Notes under the pieces: model-generated
What the model was told of the DNA's origin: nothing
Seen by the model: the letters and a program-made list of their open reading frames with translations, nothing else
Database searches by the model: none
Shown here: piece after piece, positions 11,290-23,566 of the stretch
Layout: every line of letters begins with the position of its first letter
How positions within the stretch are numbered: position 1 is the first letter of the stretch
Position numbers and translations under genes: made by a program
Origin: Isoperla grammatica
Lineage: Eukaryota; Arthropoda; Insecta; Plecoptera; Perlodidae
Length of the DNA: 64,000 nucleotides
Direction of reading: 5' to 3'
NCBI GenBank assembly: GCA_945910005.1
Contig: OX246747.1
Location: 35,374,622-35,438,621, forward strand

Positions 11290-11725
11290 ACCCGTTTACA
11301 ACCCACTTTTGCGTTCGTGAGCCCGCGGGAACGCGAACCGATATAATCCACATAAAACCCATATAAAACCCGTTTACAACCGGTTACAACCCACTTTTGC
11401 GTTCGTGAGCCCGCGGGAACGCGAACCGATATAATCCACATAAAACCCATATAAAACCCGTTTACAACCGGTTACAACCCACTTTTGCGTTCGTGAGCCC
11501 GCGGGAACGCGAACCGATATAATCCACATAAAACCCATATAAAACCCATTTACAACCGTTTACAACCCACTTTTGCGTTCGTGAGCCCGCGGGAACGCGA
11601 ACCGATATAATCCACATAAAACCCATATAAAACCCATTTACAACCGTTTACAACCCACTTTTGCGTTCGTGAGCCCGCGGGAACGCGAACCGATATAATC
11701 CACATAAAACCCACATACCTACAAC
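11290..11725 (+). repeat. 88-bp palindromic minisatellite, U1 (five copies)
   Basis: GCCCGCGGGA occurs at 11321, 11409, 11497, 11585 and 11673, exactly 88 bp apart. CCCGCGGG is an 8-bp palindrome framed by gttcg and cgaac, so each copy can fold into a short GC-rich hairpin. The remainder is acaacccacttttg and cataaaacccatataaaa. Confidence 0.96.
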
Positions 11726-13230
11726 CCACTCTTGTTGGACAAGCTGTGATAAAAACACGCAGCAAAGACTCGCGCCAATACGGATTGTAAAAACAATCAC
11801 TCAATTGTCTTCTCCATTCCGTTACGAACAGGATTTCGTTTGAGTGCATGTTCTAGGGTTGTTGTCAGTGTTCTAAGAGCGTGTTCTTTTCCATGTGTTA
11901 TGATACCCCCCCCCCCCCCCCCCCCCCCAAGGAAGAAGGACCAAGAACGAATCAGGAAACACATAAGGAGATGCTTTGTTTGACTGACTGTAGGAGTGGG
12001 GGCTACTACTACGGATTGTAAAAATCACTCAATTGTCTTCTCCATTCCGTTACCAACAGGATTTCGTTTGGGTGCATGTTCTAGGGTTGTTGTGAGTGTT
12101 CTAAGAGCGTGTTCTATTCTCCATATGTTGTTATACCCCCCCCCCCCCACGGAAGACAGACCAAGCACGACGGATAGGAAACACATTAGCAGATTCTTTG
12201 TTCGACTGACTGTAGGAGTGGGGGCGGATTACGGATTGTAAAAATCACTCGATTGTCTGTCTTCTCCATTTCCAATAGAATTTCGTTTCGGTACATGTTC
12301 TAGAGTTATGTGAATGGTGTCTAAGAGCGTGTTCTATTATCCATGTGTTGTGATAGCCCCCCCCCCCCCCACCCCTTTCCACGGAAGAAGGACCAGAAGG
12401 CTCAGGAAACACATTAGGAGAATCTGATTGACTGACTGTAGGAGTGGAGTGGGGGTTACTAGTGGTGTTCTGTGTTCTTGCAGACACATTGCAGACGTAC
12501 ATAAGGAGATTCTGTTTGACTGATTGTAGGAGTGGGGGCTACTAGTACGGATTGTAAAAATCACTTGATTGTCTTCTCCATTTCCAACAGAATTTTGTTT
12601 GAGTGAGTGCATGTGTTCTAGGGTTGTGTGAGTGGTGTTCTAAGAGCGTGTTCTATTCCATGTGTGGTTATACTACCCCCCCCCCCCTCCTGCCCCACCC
12701 TCCCACGGAAGAAGGACCAGAAAGGCTCAGGAAACACATTTGGAGAATCTGATTGACTGACTGTAGGAGTGGACTGGGGGTTACTAGTGGTGTACTGTGT
12801 TCTTGCAGACACATTGCAGACGTACATAAGGAGATTCTGTTTGACTGATTGTAGGAGTGGGGGCTACTAGTACGGATTGTAAAAATCACTCGATTGTCTT
12901 CTCCATTTCCAACAGAATTTTGTTTAGGTGCATGTGTTCTAGGGTTGTGTGAGTGGTGTTCTAAGAGCGTGTTCTATTCTCAATGTGTTGTTATACTACC
13001 CCCCCCCCCCCCCCCACCCACGGAAGAAGGACCAGAAAGGCTCAGGAAACACATTTGGAAATTATGTTTGACTGACTGTAGGAGTGGAGTGGAGGTTACT
13101 AGTGGTGTACTTTGTTCTTGCGGACATATTGCAGACGGACATTAAGAGATTCTGTTTGACTGTAGGAGTGGGGGCTACTAGTGTAGCCTACTGTGTTCAT
13201 GCAGACACATTGCAGACAAACATTAGGAGA
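11726..13230 (+). repeat. Poly-C-bearing complex array, U1
   Basis: Four to five diverged units of ~220-320 bp, each with cggattgtaaaaatcactc, a gtgcatgttctagggtt stretch, a pure C tract, then ggaagaaggaccag and gactgactgtaggagtgggg. C tracts are at 11906-11928 (23), 12136-12148 (13), 12357-12370 (14), 12676-12687 (12) and 12999-13015 (17). Every C tract sits between the gttat(g)ata-type word and cacggaaga. Confidence 0.92.
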
Positions 13231-14820
13231 TGTTGTGGAACGCGAGTGTGCCGTGTCTGACAGTTACTACCTGGCTCCATGTTGAATATCAACCTGGCAG
13301 TGGTGACGTAAGTGACCAACGGTGTAGCCTTAGACAATCAACCAATCAATGTGACCCAAGATCAAGATGACAAGGGTACACAAAATTTTCCACCCCCCCC
13401 GTTCGTTAGTTCGTTTCACCAAAACCGCAGATAACATTTCGAACGAGGTGCCCCTGCCCTAGCTTGGCTAAATCTTTCGTTAACTAGTCGCTTCAGGAAA
13501 GAGGACATGTACAAGGAGAAGTCTTTCAACAAAAAACAACAAGAAAAATTAAAAAAAAAAAACTCGGCGACTGGACTGTCTAGCGCTGCGTGTTTGTCCT
13601 ATTTATTCGCCAACGTATGCTATACAAATAAACAGTCTTAGTGTAACACACGGAGATATGTTCGGATCTTTGTCGTCAAGTCTTGTATATAAGAAGAAGT
13701 CTTGTCCCGAATTATGAAAACCGGTTCGGGGAGAACTTACACTCTCGGTTGACGCGTTGGAATTGGTTTTAACATTTGAGATTTTTTTTTAAAATTCGTT
13801 TCCTTTACTTTGTTTTGGGCTGTTAAAAGTGAGTGCTCGAATGATGCAGCGTCTCGATTTGGCCGATGGTTGTTGCGTTGTTGTTCACTATAAACGTTTT
13901 TCTTTTAACAAAGAAACACATTGTCAATTTATTTGCCTGCATATCACACTACCATGCGACACAAAACAACCGTCACAGTCTTACACACGGAGATTTTGTG
14001 TCTTGTATATAAGAAAGAAGTCTTGTCCCGAATTATGAAAACCGGTTTGGGGAGAACTTAACACTCTCGGTTGACGCGTTGGAATTGGTTTTAACATTCG
14101 AGCAGTTTTCTTTCAATTCGTTTTCTTTTTTTCTACCACTTGGTTTTGGGCTGTTAAAAGTGAGTGCTCGAATGCAGTAGAGTCTCGATTTGGCCGGTAT
14201 AGTACTTGCGTTGTTGTTCACTATAAACGTTTCTTTTTTTCAGAAAGAAACACATTGTTAATTTATTCGCCAACGTATCACACTACCATGCTACACAAAA
14301 CAACCGTCATAGTGTTACACACGAGATCTATTCGAACCTTTGTCGTCATAAATAATTTGTATCTTGTATATAAGAAAAAGTGTCATACAAGTGTCCCGAG
14401 TTACGAAAAAACCGGTTCGGGGAAAATTACGATACCTTTGGTTGACTTGTTGGACGAGAAATTTTTTAAAATTCGTTTCGTTTATCTTCCACATTGTTTT
14501 GAGCTGTTAAAAATGAATGCTTAAATGCAGCAGCGTCTCGATTTGGCCGGTATAGTAGTTGCGTTGTTGTTCACTACTATAAACGTGTTTTTTTTTCGTT
14601 CAAAAAACACAAAACTATCGTCGTCAGTACACGGAAAGAGGTTGTAACACGAGTTATAGTAGAACCGACAGTTAAAGAGCACAAAACACTATTGTACGAA
14701 GTCCATCATGTTGCACTTTTTATGTTGCTTCGAGTACTGCGCGCGTGCGTGCTTGATACTGTCCGATATATACCGTGCGGTATGGTAGCCAACAGCCTAG
14801 CCACAAAGGTACATTTAGGG
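13231..14820. repeat. Segment with three ~300-360-bp diverged repeats, U1
   Basis: The block with gtatataagaa, cttgtcccgaattatgaaaa and ccggttcgggg occurs near 13685, 13998 and 14360, each followed by gagtgctcgaatg and gatttggccg. The gtatataagaa word looks like a TATA box, but there is no supporting transcript evidence. U2 has fewer copies (near 32398 and 32757). Confidence 0.75.
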
Positions 14821-15121
14821 CTGAGAGAAAACTGTTAAAAACGTTTATTTTTTCGAATATCTCGCGTTAAAACGTTTAAACGTAACATCACTACTGTTCA
14901 CAAAATGATAACAAACAAAAAATGATTTACAATGTTCGCGCAAAAAACATGTTCAACAAAATAAAACGGTTGATTTATTATAATATTCTTTGTTGATTAT
15001 GTTCTTCTCCACATTTGGGTCCTGCTGTCCACAGTAATTTTGGCTCCACACGCTAGGCTGTGCCTTATCGGCTCGTCAAAGAGCTGTGACATCGGAAAAA
15101 TCTAGGTATGAATTGGGTTAT
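14821..15121. other. Single-copy A/T-rich segment, U1
   Basis: No gene is seen. It contains ttaaaacgtttaaacg, a near-palindromic GTTTAAAC box repeated near 15232. Counterpart is 33190-33499. Confidence 0.6.
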
Positions 15122-15170
15122 GGGGGGCGGGGGTGGCGGGGGAGGGGGATTGGTAGTGGGGGGGGGGGGT
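15122..15170 (+). repeat. G-rich tract, U1
   Basis: Runs of G (6, 5, 5, 5 and 11 long) with one- to few-base interruptions meet the usual pattern for a plus-strand G-quadruplex. It is conserved in U2 at 33500-33544. Confidence 0.9.
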
Positions 15171-15289
15171 ATAACACAGTTAAACGTACATGAATAATAT
15201 TGTTCACGTTCATTTTCGCACGGGCGTTTACACGTTTAAACGTTCACGCGACTCAGCCCTATAATAAACATCACAGACTGTATAATGAC

Positions 15290-15309
15290 GGGGGGGAGGG
15301 GGGGGGGGG
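15290..15309 (+). repeat. Second G-rich tract, U1
   Basis: A run of nearly pure G with one A, before ttctcgcgcttt. The U2 counterpart is 33667-33677. Confidence 0.9.
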
Positions 15310-15407
15310 TTCTCGCGCTTTCACATCGGTCGGAGACGCGTGCTAATGTCGGACGTTGACCAATTGCAGCCATTTACGCTCCAGCCGTATACGTTCGGCT
15401 GCGGTTG

Positions 15408-15635
15408 GCCAACCATTATCCGACCTTGTCCAACCTTTGTCCGACCTTGACCAACCATTGTCCGACCTTGACCAACCATTGTCCGACCTTGTCCAATCAT
15501 AGTCTCACCTTGTCCAACCTTTGTTCAACCTTGGCAACCCTTGTCCGACCTTGGCCAACGTTTGTCCGACCTTGGCCAACCATTGTCCGACCTTGACCAA
15601 CGTTTGTCCGACCTTGACCAACCATTGTCCGACGT
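15408..15635 (+). repeat. 21-bp minisatellite, U1
   Basis: About 11 copies of a unit built from ttgtccgaccttg and accaacca. Because 21 is a multiple of three, several frames stay open on both strands as seven-residue repeats. These frames differ between U1 and U2 and are not taken as genes. Confidence 0.95.
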
Positions 15636-15964
15636 AAGGGGGCGTGAAAACGACTCACAAAAAAGCGGACGAAGGGTTGATAGCTGACACTACCAACCCT
15701 GAGGATCGCAGTACTACCCCCTAGAATCCCTAGACGATGGTCATCGTTGCGTAGCAACCACTGAGTCAATTCCACACCCTGGAGTGTTCAGTCGAGTAGA
15801 TATTTTACCAATGATCCGAATTGGAACGCTCACAGGCCGTAAAACGGTGTCTTAGAAAGCGGACGAAGGGTTGACTTACGAAAGGTATTTCAATGTCCAG
15901 TCAGAAACTTCAAATGATCACATTGAGAAGTTCGACAAGCAAATTTGGCCCTGAAATTGCAGCA
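15636..15964. other. Single-copy segment, U1
   Basis: No gene is seen. It holds the single copy of the gagtcaattcc word (near 15762) that is amplified nine-fold in U2. Confidence 0.6.
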
Positions 15965-16480
15965 CCCATACTATAGGAGGTGTGATTGAAGTTTCCAATA
16001 TGGAAAGAATTGAAAGAATGTACCATTAGAACGAAAAGTATTGGATTGGTGATTATAAGGAGGTATGATTGAAGTTTCCAATAGGGAAAGAATTGAAAGA
16101 ATGCCCCCCAAAGAAACAAAAAGTATTGGATTGGTGATTATAAAGAGGTATGATTGAATTTTCCAATATGGAAAGAATTGAAAGAATGTCCCACTAGAAC
16201 CAAAAGTATTGGATTGGTGATTATAAGGAGGTGTGTTTGAAGTTTCCAATATGGAAAGAATTAAAAGAATGTACCACTAGAACGAAAAGTATTGGATTGG
16301 TGATTATAAGGAGGGATGATTGAATTTTCCAATATGGAAAGAATTGAAAGAATGTCCCACTAGAACGAAAGGTATTGGATTGGTGATTATAAGAAGGTAT
16401 GATTGAAGTTTCCAATAGGGAAAGAATTGAAAGAATGTCCCACAAGAACGAAAGGTATTGGATTGGTGATAATTAATTAT
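15965..16480 (+). repeat. 83-bp A/T-rich minisatellite, U1 (six copies)
   Basis: ttggattggtgattataa recurs at 16041, 16126, 16209, 16292, 16375 and 16458. Each copy includes gaagtttccaatatggaaag, an imperfect inverted pair (tttccaatatggaaa), and attggattggt (inverted CCAAT-like). Confidence 0.95.
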
Positions 16481-16497
16481 TGTCTCTTTTCACGATG

Positions 16498-17465
16498 CCA
16501 ACGGCCAATAAAAACACATCAAACTGGGCTTGAAAAGACAGTGAAATTTAGGTACTTGGCACTTTCACTTGACATTGAAATACCGGCCCAGAATCAATAT
16601 CTAGCTACTAAACAAGATAACGGCCAGTAAAAACACATCAAATTGGGCTTGAAAAGACAGATAAAATTAGGTACTTGGCACTTTCACTTGGCATTGAAAT
16701 ACCGGCCCAGAATCAATATCTAGCTACTAAACAAGACAACGGCCAATAAAAACACATCAAATTGGGCTTAAAAAGACAGATAAAATTAGGTACTAGGCAC
16801 TTTCACTTGACATTGAAATACCGGCCAGAATCAATATCTAGCTACTAAACAAGATAACGGCCAGTAAAAACACATCAAACTGGGCTTAAAAAGACAGTTA
16901 AATTTAGGTATCTACTTGGCACTTTAACTGGACATTCAAAATACCGGCCCTGGGTCAATCTAGCTATACTAAACAAGACAACGGCCAGTAAAAAAACATC
17001 AAACTGGGCTTAAAAAGACAGTTAAATTTGGTATCTACTTGGCACTTTAACTGGACATTGAAATACCGGCCCAGAATCAATATCTAGCTACTTAACAAGA
17101 CAACGGCCAGTAAAAACACATCAAACTGGGCTTAAAAAGACAGTTAAATTTAGGTATCTACTTGGCACTTTCACTTGACATTGAAATACCGGCCCAGAAT
17201 CAATATCTAGCTACTAAACAAGACAACGGCCAGTAAAAACACATCAAACTGGGCTTAAAAAGACAGTTAAATTTAGGTATCTACTTGGCACTTTCACTTG
17301 ACATTGAAATACCGGCCCAGAATCAATATCTAGCTACTAAACAAGACAACGGCCAGTAAAAACACATCAAACTGGAGACAGTTAAATTTAGGTATCTACT
17401 TGGCACTTTAACTGGACATTGAAATACCGGCCCTGAGTCTCATACCTCGTCAATCTAGCTACTAA
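16498..17465 (+). repeat. ~121-bp minisatellite, U1 (eight copies)
   Basis: CGGCC boxes mark copies at 16502, 16621, 16740, 16858, 16982, 17104, 17227 and 17350. Spacing rises from 118-119 to 122-124 bp where a short duplication (aggtatctacttgg) is present, so two subtypes are arranged in blocks. Confidence 0.96.
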
Positions 17466-17639
17466 ACATTGCTCGCTGCATAGCCTTCATTCTCCGCCAC
17501 CCTGTTAGAGGGTTCAGTCGTGTTTTGACATCTGTAATAACGGACAAAGATGAAACCAATTAGAATGTTCTCTGATCGTTTTCAGAGACTACGTTTGTTC
17601 TAGTTATCTATTTACATGATTGCTCATCACCTCGTGTAT

Positions 17640-18330
17640 TTATACATAGATTTTCGTTTTCGAAAAAGTTTTGGTAATCAGGTTTTTGGAACAAATCAGT
17701 TCGCGACAAAATTTGTCTGTGACATGTGTTAGTTTTGATGTTGATCGACGAGTTTTGGTGAAGGTAGTTGCATCTTTGCTAAACACTGTCAGAAAGTATA
17801 GAGATCAGTTCGTGTCTTTATAGATACATTTTCGTTTTCCAAAAAGTGTAGGTACTCAAGGTCTTGGGACAAATCAGTTCGTGACAAAATTTGTCTGTGA
17901 CATGTGATAATTTTGATGTTGATCGACGAGTTTTGGTGAAGGTAGTTGCATCTTTGCGAAACACTGTCAGAAAGTATAGACATCAGTTCGTGTATTTCCA
18001 AAAAGGGTAGGTACTCAAGGTTTTTGGGACAAATCAGTTCGTGACGAAATTTGTCTGTGACATGTGATTGTTTTGACGTTGATCGACGAGTTCTGGTGAA
18101 GGTAGTTGCAACTTTGCGAAACACTGTCGGAGAGAATAGAGATTTTAAAAATACATTTTTGTTTTCCGAAAAGTTAAGGTACTCGGGTTTTTGGGACCAA
18201 TTAGCACGTGACAACTGACAAATTTGTGTGTGACATGTGAGAATTTCGATGGAACAAAGCGCGGCACATTTCTGGTGAAGGAAGTTGCAACTTTGTGCCA
18301 AACACTTGCGTCAGAGAATGGTAGTGATGT
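17640..18330 (+). repeat. ~160-180-bp minisatellite, U1 (four copies)
   Basis: ggtgaaggtagttgca recurs near 17756, 17936, 18096 and 18274. Each copy contains gttttcgaaaaag-type words, gacaaatcagttcg and tgtgacatgtga. A 170-codon minus-strand frame (17789-18301) runs over these copies, but its U2 equivalent is split, so it is a repeat translation. Confidence 0.92.
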
Positions 18331-18643
18331 GCCTTCAATTGGTATTTGAGTAGCAATTTCGTTATACATTATTCATTTTTTCATTTTACTTGGCACTGTT
18401 TCTTTTTCGATTTCGGTTACGTTTGACGTGTCTGTATACATGGTTGCCTGCTAAACTCTTTGGTGTATACAGTCACGTTAATATTATATAGAACTTCAAC
18501 TCACAAATTGATCGTTCCAATACCAATCCGAATGCACACACGAAGACTCTTGTAATACGGTCGTTCATAGTTTGTTGATCTGCTAAAGGCTCAAATTAGT
18601 GTCAAAAACGGGTCCTTTTTTTATAGAACAGGTTCAAGACGAT
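18331..18643. other. Single-copy tail of U1
   Basis: No gene is seen. Counterpart is 36426-36738. It contains (T)n runs and two words repeated between units, gtgtatacagtcacg and ataaaacaggtgaaac. Confidence 0.6.
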
Positions 18644-18894
18644 TTTGATGTCAACACAGATCCTGCTTTTATAAAACAGGTGAAACAGGAATCAAATCAG
18701 TAAAAGAAAAAGTATATTCTTGATGAAAACGCTAAATTAGTGGATGTAGGGGGAACAGGAACTTCGCTAAAATATATTGCCCAACGTGTTGGAAGATACG
18801 AAAATTTTAGAAATACGCCTCGTGTTATCTTTTTTTCTACGCCGCTCTTTTCAAAACGACAAGTCAACCAGTGCGGTAATGATTCCGACACCAA

Positions 18895-19164
18895 CATAGT
18901 TTTCTATCGTACTCGATCGAAAAAAGAATCGATATAATCACCTCATAACGAATCGAATCGCAGAATCGCAATCGAGAAGGAAATCTTTGAACAATATACA
19001 TCTCTGTTCACCATGTGTCGACTTTTCTTCATAGTTTTCTATCGTACTCGATCGAAAAAGAATCGATATCATCACCTCATCACGACTCGAATCGCAGAAT
19101 CGCAATCGAGAAGGAAATCTTTGAACAATATATACATCTCTGTTCACCATGTATCGACTTTTCT
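18895..19164 (+). repeat. 135-bp tandem duplication in U2
   Basis: The sequence beginning catagttttctatcgtactc at 18895 starts again at 19030 and continues to 19164 with a few differences. U1 (from about 255) and U3 (from about 36990) have only one copy, so this is a duplication confined to U2. Confidence 0.85.
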
Positions 19165-19267
19165 TCCAAAAAATTACCAACGAAAACAAAACAATTGAAC
19201 CATGTAGACTTATTTGCGATTAGCAAGCTGCACATCAATCCAAGACGTAGACGCCGTCTCTCGTTTT

Positions 19268-19690
19268 CTGTGGTGATATTTCGTACATCAATCGATCACC
19301 CTCCCTATACCAACCGTATAAAGTTAAAAACAACTCCCGTCAAGGGATGAATGAAAGTCGTTGTCTGGTGATGGCTGGGGTACTGCCAACTTAACAGTGT
19401 CTACTACCACAACCACGCGGGTACATATACATCGCCAAACGCCCGAAGGGCTGTAAAAAGAATTGTCCATTGCGTTGTTCCTGCAATCGTGGTGTATTTT
19501 CAAGTCCGTCGTCTCACCATCACTAGAGTGTTCAGTTGTGTTACACCGCCACAGACACAACCTGCACTGACTCGAACACTATATAGACACTGGAGGAAAG
19601 ATACAACATACCACAACCGATCACACTCTACCCTGATGCCATTATAACGTCATTATTAGAATTACGTCAGTCACACTCCGCATTATCTGA
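19268..19690. other. U2-specific segment shared with the inverted copy
   Basis: U1 and U3 pass directly from the ctctcgcttgaaaac region to the CCAAT/CRE array. U2 instead carries about 400 bp here. The 3' part, with tgttacaccgccacagacac, reappears inverted and triplicated at 57513-57690. It could be an insertion in the U2 lineage or a deletion in U1/U3. No gene is recognised. Confidence 0.75.
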
Positions 19691-20880
19691 AGCAAAGAAA
19701 AGAAAATACAGAACTCCATGTGTGAGAGGTCATAATCGAGCCAAGGACCAATCAGACACTACCTTGCAGCCATTATGATGTTATTGACCTCACAATTCCA
19801 GCTCTCTCAAGAAATCAATCTGGTACTTGTAGTGAAGCAAAGCAAAGAAAAGAAAAGACAGAACTCCATGGGTGAGAAGTCATAATCGAACGAAGCACCA
19901 ATCACACTCTACACTGATGCCATTATGTCGTCATCATTAGAATGACGTAAGTCACACTCCAAGCTATCTCAAGAAATCAATCTGGTACTTGAAGTGAAGC
20001 AAAGCCACGAAAAGAAAAGACAAGACAACATGGGTGAGAAGTCATAATCGATCGAAGGACCAATCACACTCTTCCCTGATGCCATTATGTCGTCATCATT
20101 AGAATGACGTAAGTCACACTCCAAGCTATCTCAAGAAATCAATCTGGTACTTGAAGTGAAGCAAAGCCACGAAAAGAAAAGACAAGACAACATGGGTGAG
20201 AAGTCATAATCGATCGAAGGACCAATCACACTCTACACTGATGCCATTATGTCGTTATCATTAGATTGACGTCACAACTCCAGCTAGATGATCGACATAT
20301 CCAACACTCATCTCGAGAAGACCATGTGAGAGAAATAAACTTTGTACTCGCAAATGAAGCAAAGTGAAGCAACAACTAGACAACACTGAGAGATGTGATA
20401 ATATGAAGAGAAGAACCAATTACTCTCTACCTTGATGTCATTATGTCGTCATCATAAGATTGACGTCACAAACCGGTGGCTTCGGGGAGCTAATTCCTTT
20501 AAGTACGAAGCAATCACAATACACCTTCCTGTTTATGTATTTTCTCTCTAACTCCAGCTAGATGATCGACACATCCAACACATCTCGAGAAAGCAACTTT
20601 GTACTCGCAAGTGAAGCAAAGTGAAGCAACTAGACAAGACCACGTGTGAGAGATGTGATATTATGAAGAAAAGAACAAATCACACTCTACCATGATGCCA
20701 TAATGACGTCATCATAAGATTGACGTCACAACTCCAGCTAGATGATCGAACACATCTCGAGAAGACAATGTGAGAGAAAGCAACTTTGTACTCGCAAGTG
20801 AAGCAAAGTGAAGCAACTACAAGACAACATGTGAGAGATGTAATACTATGAAGAAAAGAACAAATCACACGTGTGATTGG
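19610..20880. promoter_or_regulatory. CCAAT/CRE minisatellite, U2 (longest version)
   Basis: About eight subunits, with CCAAT-type boxes near 19617, 19748, 19900, 20060, 20221, 20416, 20680 and 20863. Each is followed by a gtcgtcatcat motif and gacgtca or gacgtaa. Units around 19900, 20060 and 20221 are nearly identical over ~160 bp, so expansion here was recent. Confidence 0.7.
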
Positions 20881-21363
20881 TAATGAAGCACACGAATGAA
20901 ACGATTCTCATCGACGCGCAGGTACCTTGTGACGTCAATAATGGCTACACAAACAATCAAGGTTCGACGATTTGCTACTTCTACCAATCAATCAACACTC
21001 CCGCACATCTCCTGGCCGCACCCCAACCGCGAAGCCAAGGTCAAGACGGAGGGGTTCGACCTGCTAGTCGCCTGAGAATGTGTCCGGCCCGCACAGTCCT
21101 CGCCAGGTGACACTATGTAGTGTGTGTAACAATATATCCTATACGACACAAGAGTACGAATATCCGCATGATATTATTCCAGAAAGTGATCAGAACCTAA
21201 ATTATGTCAATTTTGATGTGTAGTCTGTATGCGTAGCATAGGGAGCAAACCACAAGTCAATAACCAAACAAGATCCGGATTGTAGAGACATCTACAAGAC
21301 AACATTGTGAGAGATAATATCAAGAGAAGAACCAATCACACTCTTACTTGAAGCAAAGCAGCC

Positions 21364-21394
<31 letters not shown>

Positions 21395-22019
21395 TACCAG
21401 TAATGCAAATATGTATGCTCTTACATGTAGTGAATTTTTGTAGCTTCAATTTCTGTTGCTCTCCGAATGGAATCTGGTCATACTGTGGCAGAACTAGTGG
21501 TGGCAAGAGTGGCTAAGATGAACGTTTTACTTTCTCACAACCTTTACAAGACCGAAGAAGTCCATCACCGCCGCAAGTATTGTGTTCTATAGGCCTCACT
21601 CTGCGACTGTACAACGGCAACGTTTGTGCCTATTCGTCACAACCATGAGCTGCACTCAAGCCACCGAATAGGATCAACATTTTTGAAGAAGTCTTGTTCC
21701 TTGTTCGAGTAACTTACTCGCCACGTTTGCGTTGCGCTGTACAACAGCCGAGTTTTACGTCGGACCAATCACGATAGCGACACTTCTAGTACGTCATTGT
21801 CCGCGCTTCTCTTTAACATGTACAAGACTGAAGAACTCCATCACCGCAGCAAGTAGGGTTCTATAGGCCACGCTCTGCGGCTCTACTCCGACCATGGTTG
21901 TGCCTATTCGTCACAACCAAGCGCGACTCGAGAAAATAAGGACGCCAACCAATGATGTTATTTGTTGGAGCATTACCATTGGCTACAGACCACGATGCTA
22001 ACCGTGATGTTCCGTGTCA

Positions 22020-22625
22020 CACGTTGGAGCCATCACCATAGCAACGCTACTAGTTACCACAGAGAACCACCCGGCGCGCTAGTCTCGCGTGAGTAGATAA
22101 CTACGTTATCGGCCGCGATACACCAACATGCAGCGGAGTGCGACCTTGGACTATTTATGACGTCACCTTGAAGACCTATCACACCATAGCAACGCTACTA
22201 GTTACCACAGAGAACCACCCGGCGCGCTAGTTGCGCGTTAAGTATAGATAGCTACGTTACCGGCCGCGATACACCAACATGCAGTGGAGTGCGACCTTGG
22301 ACTAGTTATGACGTCACCTTGAAGTCTTATTACACCATAGCAACGCTACTAGTTACCCAGAGAACAACCCGGCGCGCTTGTATCGCGTGAGTAGATAACT
22401 ACGTTACCGGCTCGATACACCAACATGCAGTGGAGTGCGACCTTGGACTATTTATGACGTCACCTTGAAGACCTATCACACCATATCAACGCTACTAGTA
22501 AACCAGAGAACCACCCAACGCGCTAGTCTCGCGTGAAGTATAGATAACTACGTTACCGGCTCGATACACCAACCTGCAGTTTAGTACAACCTTGGCCTAG
22601 TTATTATCGTCACCTTGAAGCGACC
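22020..22625. promoter_or_regulatory. CRE/X-box array, U2
   Basis: Four subunits with the same TGACGTCA to CCATAGCAAC phasing as 2633-3215. One X-box is degraded to CCATATCAAC near 22485. The last subunit (aaccagagaaccacccaacg) is the type that U3 also carries at its end. Confidence 0.72.
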
Positions 22626-23544
22626 TTGGCCATGACGTCATTGCTTAGCAAACACCGGATAAGTCAACACGTTTGAAGGACGCGACATGTGTGTACATGT
22701 TTTGGAATCCACTTGTGGATCTTTCACTGGTAAGCTTGTCATATAATATATCATTGCCAGATGCATCACGTGCATGTCTATGTAGGCCTAATGGTGGATT
22801 CACAAAGAAATCGGTTTATCAGTGGCGGCTCACCCTTTCACGTGCCCTCCCCCTCCAATCGCACACAATTACGAAATTGGATAATAATGATGTCGAAAAG
22901 GTTGCGTTTTGAAATGGCTCAGTTGAGTCCCATTGCTCATGTTGGCTACGCGCCTTGCCTACCTGCCTGCGTTGTTTCGGACACGAGCAGGTTGTGAGCA
23001 AGTCACGCGCACGCACACTTTCAGTTGTTTGCGAACCAGCGCTGAGAAAGCTGAGTTTTACGTAGCGAAGTAATAATGGTGTTCCTACTCATGGCGAGTG
23101 AATGGACGCCAATGGTGGTCGTGGCTTATCCTTGGTGATTAGGTGGTTTTGTGGTGAACTGGAAGTTTTCTAAACTGATTTGAGTCCTACCCATTTCTAC
23201 CCCCGCCGCCGCCACTGAGGTTCACACACTTTCCCAAGGTCAAATAACTTTATGTAGAGGTGTGAAGATTGCCGTACGCAAGAAAGCAACGGAGAGACCA
23301 AGAATGTGTGTGATCATCACAAGCAAAATTTGAATTTTACGTATTTTGACCTAAAATCCAAGTCACTAAACCATTGGTTAGAAGAATAACGACGAATCTC
23401 ATTGGTTATTGGCGGCGCTCGCTCTTTTATTAGGCTTGTGTGTAAACTTCACAACGGTTTGGCAAATTGTTTACCCGAACCCGATTCCAGTCCAAGATTG
23501 TATGTACAGTCATGTCACCTTTGAATGTCGACAGTGTAAATGTG

Positions 23545-23566
23545 CTGTGTGTGTGTGTGTGTGTGT
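23545..23566. repeat. (TG)n microsatellite, U2
   Basis: About 11 TG repeats ending in atgttgtg, at the position of the U1 tract at 4100. Confidence 0.97.

Larger units (their letters stand above)
1..18643 (+). repeat. Macrosatellite unit U1 (~18.6 kb)
   Basis: This is the first unit of a head-to-tail array. The opening bases recur at 18644 and at 36739, and the order of all internal blocks is the same in U2. The phase is arbitrary because the window opens inside the array. The unit is a chain of minisatellite blocks joined by single-copy DNA and has no convincing gene. Relative to U2 it lacks the 720-bp MITE, the 53-bp array and the segment at 19268-19690, but it has more copies in several arrays (about 11 versus 4 of the 83-94-bp repeat, 5 versus 3 of the 88-bp repeat, 8 versus 3 of the ~121-bp repeat). 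Confidence 0.93.

Noticed and set aside
17789..18301. 170-codon minus-strand frame
   Set aside because: It runs over ~160-180-bp repeats and is broken into short pieces in U2 (36064-36395).
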